A stretch of 64,000 nucleotides of DNA from NCBI GenBank assembly GCA_963281155.1, contig CAUJLY010000004.1, positions 4,154,001-4,218,000 on the forward strand, given 5' to 3'. Each line of letters opens with the position of its first letter. Positions within the stretch are counted from its first letter, which is position 1. A program made the position numbers and the translations under genes. This document shows positions 12,101 to 25,072 of the stretch, one piece after another. Under the pieces are notes generated by a model. It worked only from the letters and a program-made list of their open reading frames with translations. It was not told the origin of the DNA and ran no database searches. The stretch comes from Rhabditophanes sp. KR3021. Taxonomy: Eukaryota > Nematoda > Chromadorea > Rhabditida > Alloionematidae.

Positions 12101-13399
12101 CAGACAATCCAAACGCGCTTCGAACTGGCGTCAGTCCTTTTTTGTATCCAGCTGGCACAGGCCCATTCATAATCGTAGAAGGTACTTTCTGCGCGATCAC
12201 ATTTATTTGTTGGCGATTGTCATTCCGAGTAAAAACCCAGTAACTTTGAATACATCCATCGCTATTTAACAAAAATAACATCGGCGATTCTTTGTTACCA
12301 TTTACTTTGAGAGTAGACGTTTTGTCAAGACACAACCCAAACAAGCTTTCTATTCCATTGGATTTACTTTTTTCTACAACCATTTTCTTGGTTTCAACTA
12401 CTTCTGCATAGACTTCTTGAACTTTCTCCAACATACGAACCTCTGATCCATTGTTTGCCGATACAATCACTATTCCCCATTCAACAATATTAATAAAAGT
12501 GTATCTTGTTTGAGGATGAGTAATGTTCTTAATTTGGCACAAATCCCCAAAATGCACATATTGAGGAGGTAAATTCTTCTTGAGAATAACAAATGAAACA
12601 ATTGTCTTCTGAGTCCCTTTCTCTTGAAATGCCATCAAGAAATCAGTAGTGCCAAGCCAGCAAATACCAATACAACAGTACTTTTGTCCGGGTTCAGGAA
12701 ATGGAAGAACTCTGACAAGAGATAAATCAGGTTTGTATTGCGCCATCGATCCATTCACATCCCCAGCGATTAGTTGCTTTCCTTTCGGACTCCAAGAAAT
12801 ACAGACAGGTTGATCGTTTATCTTCTTCTTTGCCGAAATGTCGTATTTCCCCAATTCCTGCGTACTCAACTCAACCAGCATTAGAGTTTTGTCCGAAGTT
12901 GTAGCTGCAAAGACGGTGGCCATTTCAGGATTCCATTGGAAGTCAAGAACCTCGTTTCCTCTGTCATCACCCAATTTGACAACGTAGAAAGGAAATGGTG
13001 TACCATTAAATGAAGGCGCAAATGTCTGAGCACTATAAATGTGTGCAACTCCTCCATCTGACCCATTTGAAACAACAGCTATCAAATCTCCAGAACTGTT
13101 GCATTGCATTGATGTTATCCTATCAGTTTTATTGAATAGCTGAACTTGCTTGAAGTTAACTGCTTGGACTTGGTGAAGAAAAGTTGTTTCCGCAACTTCA
13201 ACGTTGCCATGTCCAGTATAAGCCAAAGTCAACCCGTATTTACTCGAGACAGTCAAATAGTTACCCACATCTTTAGTTTCAACAAAATTAGTGCATACCC
13301 TTTGAGTTTGGTTATGTACAGGATCAATGGTCTAACAATTGTGATAAAAATAATATTGCAATAGATTTAACTTACACTTGATGGTTTAGAAGCAAACAT
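9124..13399 (-). CDS. NUP214: NUP214 (CAN), FG nucleoporin
   Basis: Model on the minus strand: 13399-13376 (start exon), 13331-9193 and 9148-9124, giving 1395 aa. NUP214 lies on the cytoplasmic face of the nuclear pore, where it docks the mRNA export helicase DDX19 and CRM1. Domains in order: a beta-propeller (about 30-400) with YLTVSSKYGL, DFQWNPE and SWSPKGKQL, matching human NUP214; a stretch of Ala/Lys/Glu repeats of the KAEAEK kind (about 450-530); further coiled coil to about 860; then a Pro/Thr/Ser-rich linker and an FG region with many SVFG, AFG and FFG repeats (about 1050 to the end). The last intron (9192-9149) has a strong GTAAGA donor and a TTTATTTCAG acceptor. If it is not removed, the protein stops a few residues earlier after QSKP. 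An open frame continues upstream of the first ATG, so an extra 5' exon is possible. Long open frames on the other strand and in other frames are shadows of the FG repeats. Confidence 0.9.
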
Positions 13400-14683
13400 T
13401 GTTTCACTGGTCTCAGCCTTAAGTATAGAGCGATCCGTTTCTTTGAAAGTAAGTTAAGAAATAGAGTAACGAAATTATTCTGATGCTAAAAAATTTAAAT
13501 TAGATACATACATGTCCAATGGAAACAAGAATGGTTCCCGCTTGCTAAAAAATATTCGCATACAATGAAATTGACAAAAATGGCTTAATTGTTATCATTA
13601 ACAAAGATAATTGAACATCTCATTAAAATTGGTCATCAAAATAAGCAAATTGGTAAACATTATCGCTTGATCTGGTAGGTAAACTGAAGTGAAAGACAAA
13701 GCGATTTTCATTGGAATAAAGAGCTTATTAATTCAAATGTTGGCAGGTTTTTAATATTTAACTTGCCTATTTAAAAGGCGATGGGAATTAAACAAGTGAA
13801 AAGATAAAGTTTAAGCAAGACTTTATTTAAAACGTGTATCCATCTTTAAAGACACCAAATTATAAACTACCTTATTAATAACAATACAAATCAAACCATG
13901 AAAATATAAGACTAAAATTAAATGATACAGTAAATAATGAGCAGCCTAAATGATATCAGAAATGCAGTACAAACGAATGATGAGATGAAATAGGTTGACC
14001 TTAACCATATGACGAGTTCCCAACAGCTTTAACAGAGAATATTTGCTAATAACAATGTTTTTTATATCCAATTTTGCAATAATCAAATGAATAACCTTAA
14101 TTTTGCTTATAATTTATCTAAGAAGATTAAAATAATAAAAGTATAGCTTTATATCAGGTAGATATTGAAGAGTTCATGCAAAGTACAATTTGTTATAAAA
14201 GTTGAAATTGAACAAGTTAAAAAAGAAAAGGAAGAAAATAAAGTAGAAGTCAATGGTTTAAAGAAAGAAGTTGCAGTTCTAAAAGAAATTGATGAATTTT
14301 AAACATAAGGTTCTCACAAAATGTTGTAGACGACTAAGCGGGGGAAATCCTTTGGCACACTGGAAGTAAGAGGAAAATACGACCGTTTCAATACTTAGAT
14401 GAAAACATTAAAAGAACTTATTAATGGATATGTGGATCTTTCTGCCAAAGCACGTTTTGCAATTTCAAAAAGGTTGATTACTATCTCAAACCAATGAAAA
14501 TTCTGAACATGATTCCAAAATGGTGGTTCCGAAGTCCTAATGGCAATATTTTTTGCTTTATTACTTATTGTGCATTTTCAGTTTCAACAAAAAGGTTGCT
14601 GGAGTGATTGTGATAATATCAATCACCGAATTAATTTACAAAATTTATTACAATTGTATACATGACGTTATATAAGAAACATT
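13400..14683. other. Intergenic, with NUP214 promoter and a decayed fragment
   Basis: About 1.3 kb between NUP214 and the next minus-strand gene. It includes the fragment described at 14173-14302 and broken protein-like runs up to about 14530 in shifting frames on the plus strand. No intact gene is visible. Confidence 0.45.
14173..14302 (+). pseudogene. Broken coiled-coil coding fragment
   Basis: An open plus-strand run without a start codon reads as a Lys/Glu-rich heptad pattern (VEIEQVKKEKEENK...LKKEVAVLKEIDEF) and ends in a stop. Further protein-like pieces follow in other frames to about 14530 (for example SFGTLEVRGKYDRF and PMKILNMIPKWWF), separated by stops and shifts. It looks like a decayed gene or mobile-element fragment. 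The source family is not recognised. Confidence 0.35.
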
Positions 14684-15062
14684 TCAAGACAAATGGTTAA
14701 TTAAAGGAAGCAATTCCACACATCCATTTGATTCGAACTTTTTTCTGACCTGGCTTTCTGATATTTTTCTTGTCTTTCCATTTGGTTCGTCGTTATTATT
14801 TTCATAAGAATCAGGGTTTTCAGTATTATAAGAGCAAAGATACTATGGTGATCAGTAACGAAAAGTGATACTCATACGTAACATTATCTCAATTAATAAA
14901 AATAGAACTGTATAATACTTACCATTTGGGTTCGCAAGTATTTTTCCTGATAAATGGATTGTTTCTCATCTCATTCAAGACATACTGATCGTGGTTTGTA
15001 TAAGGAGTAGGTAGGCTTTTGGTAGACGGGAAAAGAAGACCCAAAATTATGAGTGACTTCAT
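14684..15062 (-). CDS. Small secreted peptide, second exon phase uncertain
   Basis: Exon 1 (15062-14923) starts at ATG and encodes a signal peptide (KSLIILGLLFPSTKSLP) followed by a polar segment ending TCEPK. It stops at a good GTAAGT donor. The only good acceptor nearby is CCATAG before 14842. Canonical joining gives a hydrophobic, less protein-like tail ending at 14701. A different frame of the same exon, open to 14684, reads LCSYNTENPDSYENNNDEPN and looks far more like a secreted polar peptide. So either a microexon is missed, the exon carries a one-base indel, or the plain reading is right. Family not recognised. Confidence 0.45.
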
Positions 15063-15172
15063 TAAAGTATTAATTGAGTAAAGTGAATGTTATGTTGTTT
15101 TTAAAATACTGCTCAATCAGAATACAGAATTATTTATTCTATTCAAATTTATGAAAACGATTACATTATATA

Positions 15173-15709
15173 CTATTGTTTAGTCAAAAAGTAAATATCA
15201 TACAAGGTTTCATTCAAAAAATAAGAAAATGCATTATGTTCATAATCAACTCCATAAATTGTCCCATTCTTCAAATAGCCATAATAACTGGAATCACTGA
15301 TACTATCATAAATAAGAACAGCCTGTGTTCGACGATATTGAACGACATCTGATAAGACCACAGTGTCACATTTTTTCCATTCAAAGCTAGTATTCATTTT
15401 GTAGTCAGTGAATAATCTGAAATTAGTTGATGTCAAAAATGTTGAATCATTGACATTAAATTCTGCAAGACAATTTTCAATTACTGAAAATCCATCTACA
15501 CTCCATCCAAAATATTCTTCTTCGTTTTGGATAAGTAATGCTAAATCTCTATGATACTTCTGGCCCGATTTTAATGGTGAGTTAACAAATTCTACATGAA
15601 TTCTTTCATAGTCAACTTGATTAGGAACTGGCAACCAGAAGCAGTCCGTAAGATAGGTTGCTAACGACAAGTGGGAGTTACAAAAAATGAAAAAGACAAT
15701 AAGCTTCAT
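15173..15709 (-). CDS. Secreted orphan protein, 178 aa
   Basis: A single exon. I start at the Met before KLIVFFIFCNSHLSLA, a clear signal peptide. An in-frame Met 25 codons upstream would bury it. The mature part has three cysteines (DCFWLP near the N-terminus, NCLAEF, KKCDTV) and several N-glycosylation sites (for example NDS, NTS, NGT, NET), so it is probably extracellular. The block FGWSVDGFSVIENCLAEFNV and the aromatic C-terminus (YFLNETLYDIYFL) match no family I recall. It ends 100 bp from the VPS39 stop on the same strand. Confidence 0.65.
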   Translation of the reverse strand: MKLIVFFIFCNSHLSLATYLTDCFWLPVPNQVDYERIHVEFVNSPLKSGQKYHRDLALLIQNEEEYFGWSVDGFSVIENCLAEFNVNDSTFLTSTNFRLFTDYKMNTSFEWKKCDTVVLSDVVQYRRTQAVLIYDSISDSSYYGYLKNGTIYGVDYEHNAFSYFLNETLYDIYFLTKQ

Positions 15710-15809
15710 ATTAGCAAAGTTGAAATAAAAATGAAACCTCGATTCTTTAAATACTAATAAATTGATGATCAAATTTTTATACATTTATTTGTTTATTAAA
15801 AACATAGTA

Positions 15810-18543
15810 TCATTGTTTTTGTTTTTTTTGTTTTAAGAAGCAGGAATAGTCGAGTAAAGTGCCGTCTTCTTTGCATGCTAATGCACTTGTTGATATTTTT
15901 TGGTGACAAAGGTTGCATTCATCATCAAAGCCAATTTTAATCTTTTGTTTTCTTCGTTCTGTTAATTCTGCATTCATAGTCGTAAAGATTGACTTTTCGA
16001 TTCCGAGTTTCAATGTAGAATGTTCGTTTTGTGTGATACGACTCTTCATAACAGATGACAATGCAGGCCACAAATCTGTGAGTGGGATATCATTTGGCAA
16101 CAATTCTATTGCTTTCACACTATCTATTTTGTCACAGTGTTTTTGTAGTATTTGCAATGCTTTACCAACATCAGCCTTTCGTTCAACATTTAAAGTATTT
16201 GAATAGTCAACGATATTTGTCTTGAATGGTTTAACATAAGCTTCAAACAAAAGAGAATAGATTTGAGAATGCTTTGGGACGGATGGATCATAATACTTTG
16301 AGCAATATGCGTCTGCTTCATTATACTCCATTAAAATAGTTACCAATATGCAAAGTGCTTCTTTGTGTTTTCCTAACTTTCCATACACGATTGCTTTTTC
16401 TTCATAAAAATAATCTCCTTGCAACTTTGTTAACATTTTATTTGGATTGTATGTCGAACTTTCATTTAGGAAGCGTATCAATTGTCTTCGTAATCTTCCG
16501 AATTCACCTTCTTCGTGTCCCGCAACAATTCGGGTATCATCATCGGAACAAGCATGAACATACTCAATTTTATTCATTTTTATATGTGCAATGTAGTGAT
16601 CTCCTAATGATTCATGAAACTCTGGATTTGGATCTTTCCATGTAAAAACAATATGCTCCAAATATGGTAATACGGCTTCAATGTGTCTGGACGATATAAA
16701 ATATTCAAGAACTCTTTTCCGATCTAGCGTCTTAACCTCATGATAATCAGTTGCATCTGTAAATATTTGCAAGCCACTTTCAAAATTCTTCGAAAATACC
16801 CAATCTGCATACTTAAAAATCAAGTCAATCTGAAAAATACCCAACTCTTGCAAATATAGGACAACATTTTCTATGCTTTTCATATGACTTTCTTTTGAAT
16901 ATTGCTGAATCAGCAATTCAACAGCCTCCTGATATTTTCTCCTTGTCTTATACAATAAAAATAAATCATTGAACAATTGGGATTTTTCAAGCAACTTCTG
17001 AGTTACAACCATATTACAAAAGTTAGACACTCTTAGTTTTGAAGCTATTAGAAATGGCTCAGTGTGAACGTAACATTGAATAATCGTTGTGTCTGATATT
17101 TCTAATATACGGAGTATTTTCTTCTTCTCAAAATCAGATAATAATTTTCCTTCTTCGTTATTTTCTTTATACTTGTCGTTGTTTCGAAGTAATTCATAGT
17201 TAATTGTCCTCACATCTTGTAGATAGTCAATTAGTTGTTTCAAAAATTCTCGATTGTCTTTTTCAGGCAACTTTTCCGATTCCCCAATAACTGTGTCACT
17301 TTCAGGGTTCACATGCTTGAGCTCGTCTGGGGCATCATATTCTGGCAAGAAGGCTCTAAAGCAATACAGAACAATTATTACATCATGCTGAACTTCTTTT
17401 AAAATATCAAAGCATTTTTTGAATTGCTTGTGTTGGAAGCAGTGCATAGCCATCTCAAACTTTAACTCCTGAATATTCTTCACTTTATCTGGTAAATATG
17501 TTTGGATTAATTCGATAGCATGTTCGTATTGTTTTTCCTTTCGCAGATATTCAATATTTTTGTCTAGGTTGGGTAAAGCATCAAGATAGAAAATACTGCG
17601 GTTTGTGGCAAACATTATTTTCTCTGCATATTCTCCGAAAAGCATTGATAAAGAAGAGACCTCCAATTTTTGAACCAACATAGGGTTGGGATCTATAGAT
17701 CTTACTTCTAAAAAACCTTTTTCAGTAACAGCAACGATATAAGGCTCGTGGTATAAAACGGATGTGATATTTTCCGAAAATTTCAGTTCTCTTATTTTCT
17801 CGCTCTTAATGCCATCATTTGATGAATAAAAGTGCAGACTCTTCTCCTCAGCAAAAGCAATCAAATTTTTTCGCTCCAGTACAGCAAAGCAAGCATTTTT
17901 ATCAGCCTTTAAGTTTTGTATTTTGGAAACAGTAAAAATACAGTCTGCAGATTCAAAGTCTTGATTTTGGCACGTAGCAATATAGTAATCATTTTTTACT
18001 GCAACTGCCAGACTGTCATTGCACCAAAGCAAGTTAGATGGATTAACTAAAAATTGTTGAGGTTCAAATTTGACAGAGCAATCAACAAATTTGTCTTCTT
18101 TCCATTTATAAATAAAAATCTTTCTTTGACTTGAAATGGCTAAATATAAGTTGTTGGTGGCATAGTCTTCATGTAAATCAATTGATGAAATTGAAGCAAA
18201 TTTGGTCAGTTTAAATATTTCCTTTGAAGGTGTATCCAAGCTTCTTACAACTAGTAAATTCTCACAAAAAGTTATGTAAATAGATTTCCTCTTGGAAATA
18301 CATATTTTTAAAATTGGCCTGTTGTCATTATGGGACTGTATTATTTCCTTCGTTACGTATCCTCTTTTAGCTAAAAATAATGAAATAAAACTGCAAACAA
18401 ACAATAAACTTACGATCAATTGGAAAAATCATTAATATTCCACATTTACTTCCGGCGAAAATTACTTTATTTGACGAAGCAATGCATGATATTTCGTAAG
18501 GTAATTTTTTGGCCACATTCGTTGGATTAAATGCTTCGTACAT
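15810..18543 (-). CDS. VPS39: VPS39/Vam6, HOPS tethering subunit
   Basis: Two exons on the minus strand: 18543-18414 and 18370-15810 (43-bp intron), giving 896 aa. VPS39 binds Rab7 (Ypt7 in yeast) and, within HOPS, tethers late endosomes and autophagosomes to lysosomes. Visible parts: MYEAFNPTNVAKKLPYEIS, a CNH-type beta-propeller over about 1-290 (FAGSKCGILMIF, LLWCNDSLAVAVKNDYYI), and clathrin-like helical repeats (YLQELGIFQIDLIFKYADWV, AVLPYLEHIVFTWKD, GKHKEALCILVTILMEYNEA). The C-terminal zinc module is ECNLCHQKISTSALACKEDG, ending LDYSC. Order and length agree with human VPS39 (about 875-886 aa). It starts only 290 bp from the start of VPS37, which runs the other way. Confidence 0.93.
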
Positions 18544-20486
<1,943 letters not shown>

Positions 20487-20692
20487 TTTTTTAACTATGT
20501 AATTAAAATTCCTGCTTAAACATATTAGTGCACCTATATTATTTATTTGCATTTGCTTTCATATATTAATTGGATCAAAATATATAGATTACCTTTTTCT
20601 TATTGTTATTGAATGGTAAAAATCCAATTGTAATATCTTTTTCAAAGCACTCTAATACGTAACACTTATCGCAATTTCAGAGTGTGAAAGAA
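20487..20692. other. Short intergenic stretch with trans-splice-type acceptor
   Basis: About 200 bp. A GCAATTTCAG acceptor ends at 20680, 12 bases before the mL48 start codon, and no donor is obvious upstream. This fits spliced-leader addition to the mL48 transcript. Confidence 0.5.
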
Positions 20693-21293
20693 ATGCTATC
20701 AAATACTCGGACAGCTCTTTTTTCAAATGTCAGAGGCTTCGCGACTCTTCGTGATTCTGCCCTTAAGACTAACCCAAAGTTTTTAAGACAACCAGAAATA
20801 GTAGATACTCGTGAATTTCCAGAATATTCTATGATAAACGTTTGTCTACAAGGTTACGACTTTACACCTTTAGAATCTTTTCAATCCTATGTTCATAAAA
20901 TTGCAAAAAGCTTTAATTTTAAAGTTGTTGACAGGTAACTTGATATTTTATTTATTCTCATTCACAAACTCATTTAAATATAGTTATGCAGTGGCCGCCA
21001 AAACTGAAAAAGTTCTCACTTACAAACCCAATTCAACCGTCCTAAGCAATCAATTTGAATTGATAAATTATCAAAGAGTTGTCCGAATTAAAGACGTACC
21101 ATCCGTTAGATTGCAATTATTTATTGAGTTATTGAAAAACCACGTTCCAAGTGGTGTCAAAATAACATTGAAAGACCATACCAAAAGTGATGAAGATGAA
21201 CGTTATATCCCTGATTTATTGCTTAAAGAAAAGCAAGATGAGTTGAAAATGCTCGATGATCCTGTCATTAGAAAGAACCTCGGATGGGAATAA
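20693..21293 (+). CDS. MRPL48: Mitochondrial large ribosomal subunit protein mL48
   Basis: Two exons: 20693-20934 and 20984-21293 (49-bp intron), giving 183 aa. The N-terminus (LSNTRTALFSNVRGFATLR) is basic and Ser/Arg-rich with no acidic residues until about position 19, a mitochondrial targeting peptide. The core has the uS10-like fold shared by mL48: MINVCLQGYDFTPLESFQSY, VHKIAKSFNF, then YQRVVRIKDVPSVRLQLFIE, LLKNHVPSGVKITLKDHT. These align in order with human MRPL48 (YxxxLVEHYAQYVHNL, HERVVQISGL, LPEGVRLSVKEHT). The C-terminus ends in an acidic/basic helix and LGWE. The protein is part of the mitoribosome and works in the matrix. I start at the ATG 12 bases after the acceptor. Confidence 0.88.
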
Positions 21294-21958
21294 GGAAGGA
21301 AAAGCACATTTGAATAGAATTAGATAGAAAGTATATTACATTTTGTTGATTGTTTGTTATTAAAATTATCCTGATAGTCTTTAAACATAAAATTAAATTT
21401 TTCAATTCAAAAGATTATTTTAATGTCGTGGTCACATACAAAGGATATTATGATTTAAGCAGCTTACATATTAGAGAGTAAATATTGGATAAAATATCAA
21501 TAAAGGTTTTATACATCACGACCATTTTCATTCTTTAAACAATCTGAATTACCAAATGAAGTTAAAATTGTGTTAATTGAAATGACATAAAGAAACTCCA
21601 AAACAAAAATATAACGTTAGTAAAAAATGTTTCCAGTTTAAGTTGATCTCGATCTTTGAAGCATTATTTCTAAAATTTTGGTAGTGTTTGAAAATTGAGA
21701 AAAATTCGTGTCTTCAGACCAGCTTATTTTTTAATAACTCCTACCTAAATTGAAGACTGTTTAATGTCTCCTTTAATGCGCAATATTTTGTGAATGAATA
21801 AACAAAAATAACCAATATCTCTAAAGACTTTGATTTATGTGAGACAATGATTAATTCTCTAAATAAAATAGAGATAGGTTGGGCTTGTTTTTTAAACAAT
21901 TTTATCATAAATAAACTACTATATAAGAAAAGAACCTATCTCAATTTATCAAAACACA
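21294..21958. other. Intergenic with promoter of the LP-repeat gene
   Basis: A+T-rich spacer. Apart from the promoter elements listed separately at its right end, I see nothing in it. Confidence 0.5.
21902..21951 (+). promoter_or_regulatory. TATA box and two TGATAA-type sites
   Basis: A TATATAAG box lies at 21920-21927, about 30 bp before the ATG of the LP-repeat secreted gene. TTATCA (TGATAA on the other strand) occurs at 21902-21907 and 21946-21951. TGATAA is the core of intestinal GATA-factor (ELT-2) sites in nematodes, so gut expression is a fair guess. Chance matches are not excluded in such A+T-rich DNA. Confidence 0.45.
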
Positions 21959-22971
21959 ATGTTTGCACCCAATTGTAAAACAATTCTTCTTGTTGCTATT
22001 TTCGGAGTAGCTGTTTCTGCCTATCCATTTGGAGGTCGTGGCTTTGGTCACTTTGGAAAACCAAGAGTATGTCAATAACACCAAATAAACTCTTTATTAT
22101 CATCATTATTCTTATAATTAAGGGTCCTTATCCAAAAGACTGGGAAGATATCCTGCCTGAGGATGCAAAGAAAAATTTGGTAGCACTTTATGAAAACAAA
22201 GAAATTAAGTGGGATGAAAGACGAAACAAATTTGATGACATAATGCAAGGCCTTACTCAAGAAGTTAAGGACCAACTTCCAGTTCCACCAGAGTACCGTG
22301 ATCTTCCCTCTGAAATCCAAAAGCAACTCAAAGCAATTAAATTTGCTCCAAATGTAACAAGAGAAGAAAAAAGAAACAAAGTGAAAGCTTTGATCGATTC
22401 TCTTCCTGCTGAAACCCGTAAACTTATTAAGCCCAAACATTTTCCATTCCATCACGGATTACCAAAGGAATTTGAGGACATCCTTGGATCAGTAGTATTC
22501 GGGAAGCTAAAAGCAGTTCATGAAAATAAGGAATTATCTCCTTCTGAGAAGTGGGCCAATGTTGAGGCAATAATGAATTCTTTACCTACGGAAGTGTTGT
22601 CTAAGTTACCTTTGCCTCCACACCTAAGAGTATTGCCTGAGGAATACCAAGCAAAAATTAAGAAAATAATGATCGACAAAGAACTCACCTTCCAACAAAA
22701 GAGAGAGCAAACAAAAGAAATTATTAAAACTCTGCCTGAGGAGATTAAAAAATTAATCAAAGTGCCTTTACCTCCATGTCTTCAAAATCTTCCAGAGAGT
22801 ATTAAGAGCGCTGTTGAAAAAATCTTTAGGGATGAGTCACTTGATCGTGGTAGCAAATTCCATAAGATTCGTGAACTTCTTGAACAATTGCCAGAAGAAA
22901 CTAAGAATAGCTGCTTCAGCGGTTCTTCAACCACACCATCCTTTGATGAAAATGTCGAACAATTTTTTTAA
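21959..22971 (+). CDS. Secreted protein of five LP-rich helical repeats
   Basis: Two exons: 21959-22066 and 22123-22971 (56-bp intron, phase 0), giving 318 aa. Exon 1 carries the signal peptide (FAPNCKTILLVAIFGVAVSA) and a Gly/Phe-rich start of the mature chain. Exon 2 encodes about five tandem units of 50-60 residues. Each begins LPEE/LPSE/LPKE, has a helix with a central L or I, an EKR..K segment, then LP.E...L...PLPP or a similar end (for example LPEEYQAKIKKIMIDKEL, LPTEVLSKLPLPPHLRV). A single late cysteine pair (CLQN, SCFSG) is present. Related repeat proteins occur in nematodes, including secreted gut and parasite antigens, but I know no firm function. Reading exon 2 from its internal ATG would miss the signal peptide. 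The antisense frames are shadows. Confidence 0.75.
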
Positions 22972-23162
22972 TTTAATATCTAAGTATTTATAATAATCGA
23001 ACTAAAATTTAACAAATAAATTATGCACAACTGAATATGGTCAATTTTATTGAAGGCAATATAATAACTAACAATTGCAGAAAAATAAATGAGTGGTTTG
23101 TAATACAAGTAGTGGGGTAAAAAATGAGACATCAACTTATATTCTTTGAATTAGAATACTTT

Positions 23163-24383
23163 TTATTCTTTGGGTTTAATGAGTTCGCTATCTCCGTTAT
23201 TATTCTTATTCAAGGGAAGATATTTTTGTCTTTCTTCTTGGAGTTCCTTCCCCATGATTAGATTGTATTTAATTTCATCAAGATAAAGATTGTGATTAAC
23301 CTTCAATCGCACAACACCGAATCCCTGTTTGCGTATTTTCTCAGGAGTTTGAAAAATGTTTCCGATTGACGAATCAACCATTTCTTCACTTGCTACTAAA
23401 ATGTTATATGCAAACAATATTTCCAATTAAATGATACCTACCTTTGCTATTATACTCATCGCCGCAATAGAGACAATTTTCTTGAAGAAGCTTGATAAGT
23501 GGGTCAGTGCTATTATTGGGGTTACATGCAACACATCCGTACAAAAAGGTGTCCTGTTTTTTGGAATCTTTGTCAGGACTAAGCAAAATGTTGTTTCTTT
23601 CTTGTTGAGAAGTAACTTCATCCTCCTCGAAGTTCATCTCCAATGTACTATTAGTCTTACTAAATAATTAGTAAATCAGAATAAATTCTACGCCGAACGA
23701 CTGTCACAACAGAGGCCTATATGAGACTGATTTTATATGTCAAAGATACTCTAGAATACAAAATGTACTCTCGTAAGGAATCATTTAACCCCTGGACTCT
23801 TAGCACTGCTTTTGAGTTGATTTAAAAACGTGTAAACGTACATCTTGGAATCGATTTATTGCTTGCATACACTACTTGATGTGTATTATATGTAAAATAC
23901 ATTATGGCGATAGCTATAGCCATTGTTAAGGCTATGATTATGGCGATAACCTTACCATTTCAAAAACATTTATCTTTTCTTTTGTTAACAGGCAAAAATT
24001 AAATAAATGCTGCAAACACACTATTACTGATATCGTACTTATGATACAATTCACTGATGCAAATGTTATCAGGGATAATAATAATTTAATATCACTTCCA
24101 AGACGTGTCATAGAACTAAACGAAAAGTATTAACGTTATATTACATTGTACCATATGTTTTTCAGTTAATTTACCTTCTTTGTTGATTGTCAACATCATC
24201 TCCACATAGTATTTGGCATTTAGTATGTTTTTGATTAAGCATTGAAAGTAAATGAAAATTGCATTCACCATAACATTCATTTTGATAAAATATGCGGATA
24301 TCGAAACTGGCAGTTATTATAATTACAGGTGTAAAAACAACCAAGGAGTGTATGACAAATATTAGATAGCAAATAACTAACAT
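23163..24383 (-). CDS. Secreted or type II Cys-containing orphan, three exons
   Basis: Minus-strand exons 24383-24175, 23659-23442 and 23395-23163, with phases 2, 1 and 2 that join without stops, giving 219 aa. The first exon starts with a strongly hydrophobic segment (LVICYLIFVIHSLVVFTPVIIITA), a signal peptide or anchor. It is followed by YQNECYGECNFH and KCQILCGDD. Exon 2 is acidic, then has YGCVACNPN and ENCLYCGDEY. Exon 3 is basic and polar without cysteines (GFGVVRLKVNHNLYLDEIKYNLI). The paired CxxxC and CxxC motifs suggest a disulfide-rich extracellular region. I do not recognise the family. Each exon looks poor alone; the agreement of three splice phases is the main support. The intron at 23660-24174 is 515 bp, long for this window. 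Confidence 0.6.
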
Positions 24384-24579
24384 TTTTCTCTTCGAAGTGA
24401 TTCCACATAGTCCTGGAGGTCCATAAGCATCATTAATTAAATAAATAAAAGATAGGGTTTTTATTTTTAATGTTCTGTTTTTGTAACATATTCTGCATAT
24501 AGATATTATCTATATATTATATTCATATTTATGTTCTATTAATGTATATGTAACCCTCTCCATTCCATAATAAAGTATC

Positions 24580-25072
24580 TATCTTGATGTCGTCCACTAA
24601 GACCCTTGCCGAACTCCGTACCACCTATGGTGGAGGTCATACTAGCTTTATTGAACACTCTACCAACATTGGCCTAAGACGTTGTACATTTGAAATTTAA
24701 ATGTTAGCTGAAAGCTATTTACATGTCATGCCGATATTTGAGATCAAATGTACGTGTACTAATTCATTCTGTTTATTTTAGAGCTCATCATCGCCTCTTA
24801 TTTGGCGTTTATTTAATATATTATGGAAGATGAGGAGCAGCCTAAACCCTCCCGGAAAAAGGAGATGGTGACATTTGTCGGAGAATGTCGAGAGCATCCT
24901 AATTGACTCCCTCAGACCACAACTTACCAACTCAGATAGTGGAAAGCCTTTATTCGAAGAAGTACTTCTAATGTTTCAAGAAATGAATGATGAGGTAGCC
25001 GAACTTATTCTAGGTGATTTCTTTGAAGCCCATAATGATATTAAAGAAGCTGACTATCTCACAATTTTTTAA
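24580..25072 (+). pseudogene. G+C-richer island with broken open frames
   Basis: Base composition jumps above the surrounding DNA. Two frames look coding. One starts at ATG 24585 (SSTKTLAELRTTYGGGHTSF) and stops at 24701. Another starts at ATG 24823 (EDEEQPKPSRKKEMVTFVGE) and stops near 24904. A third, open from about 24872 with no start (ILIDSLRPQLTNSDSGKPLF, then EEVLLMFQEMNDEVAELILG) ends at 25072 and overlaps the second in a shifted frame. So one gene with a one-base shift, or a decayed retroelement gag-like piece, is likely. No terminal repeats were found. Confidence 0.4.
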
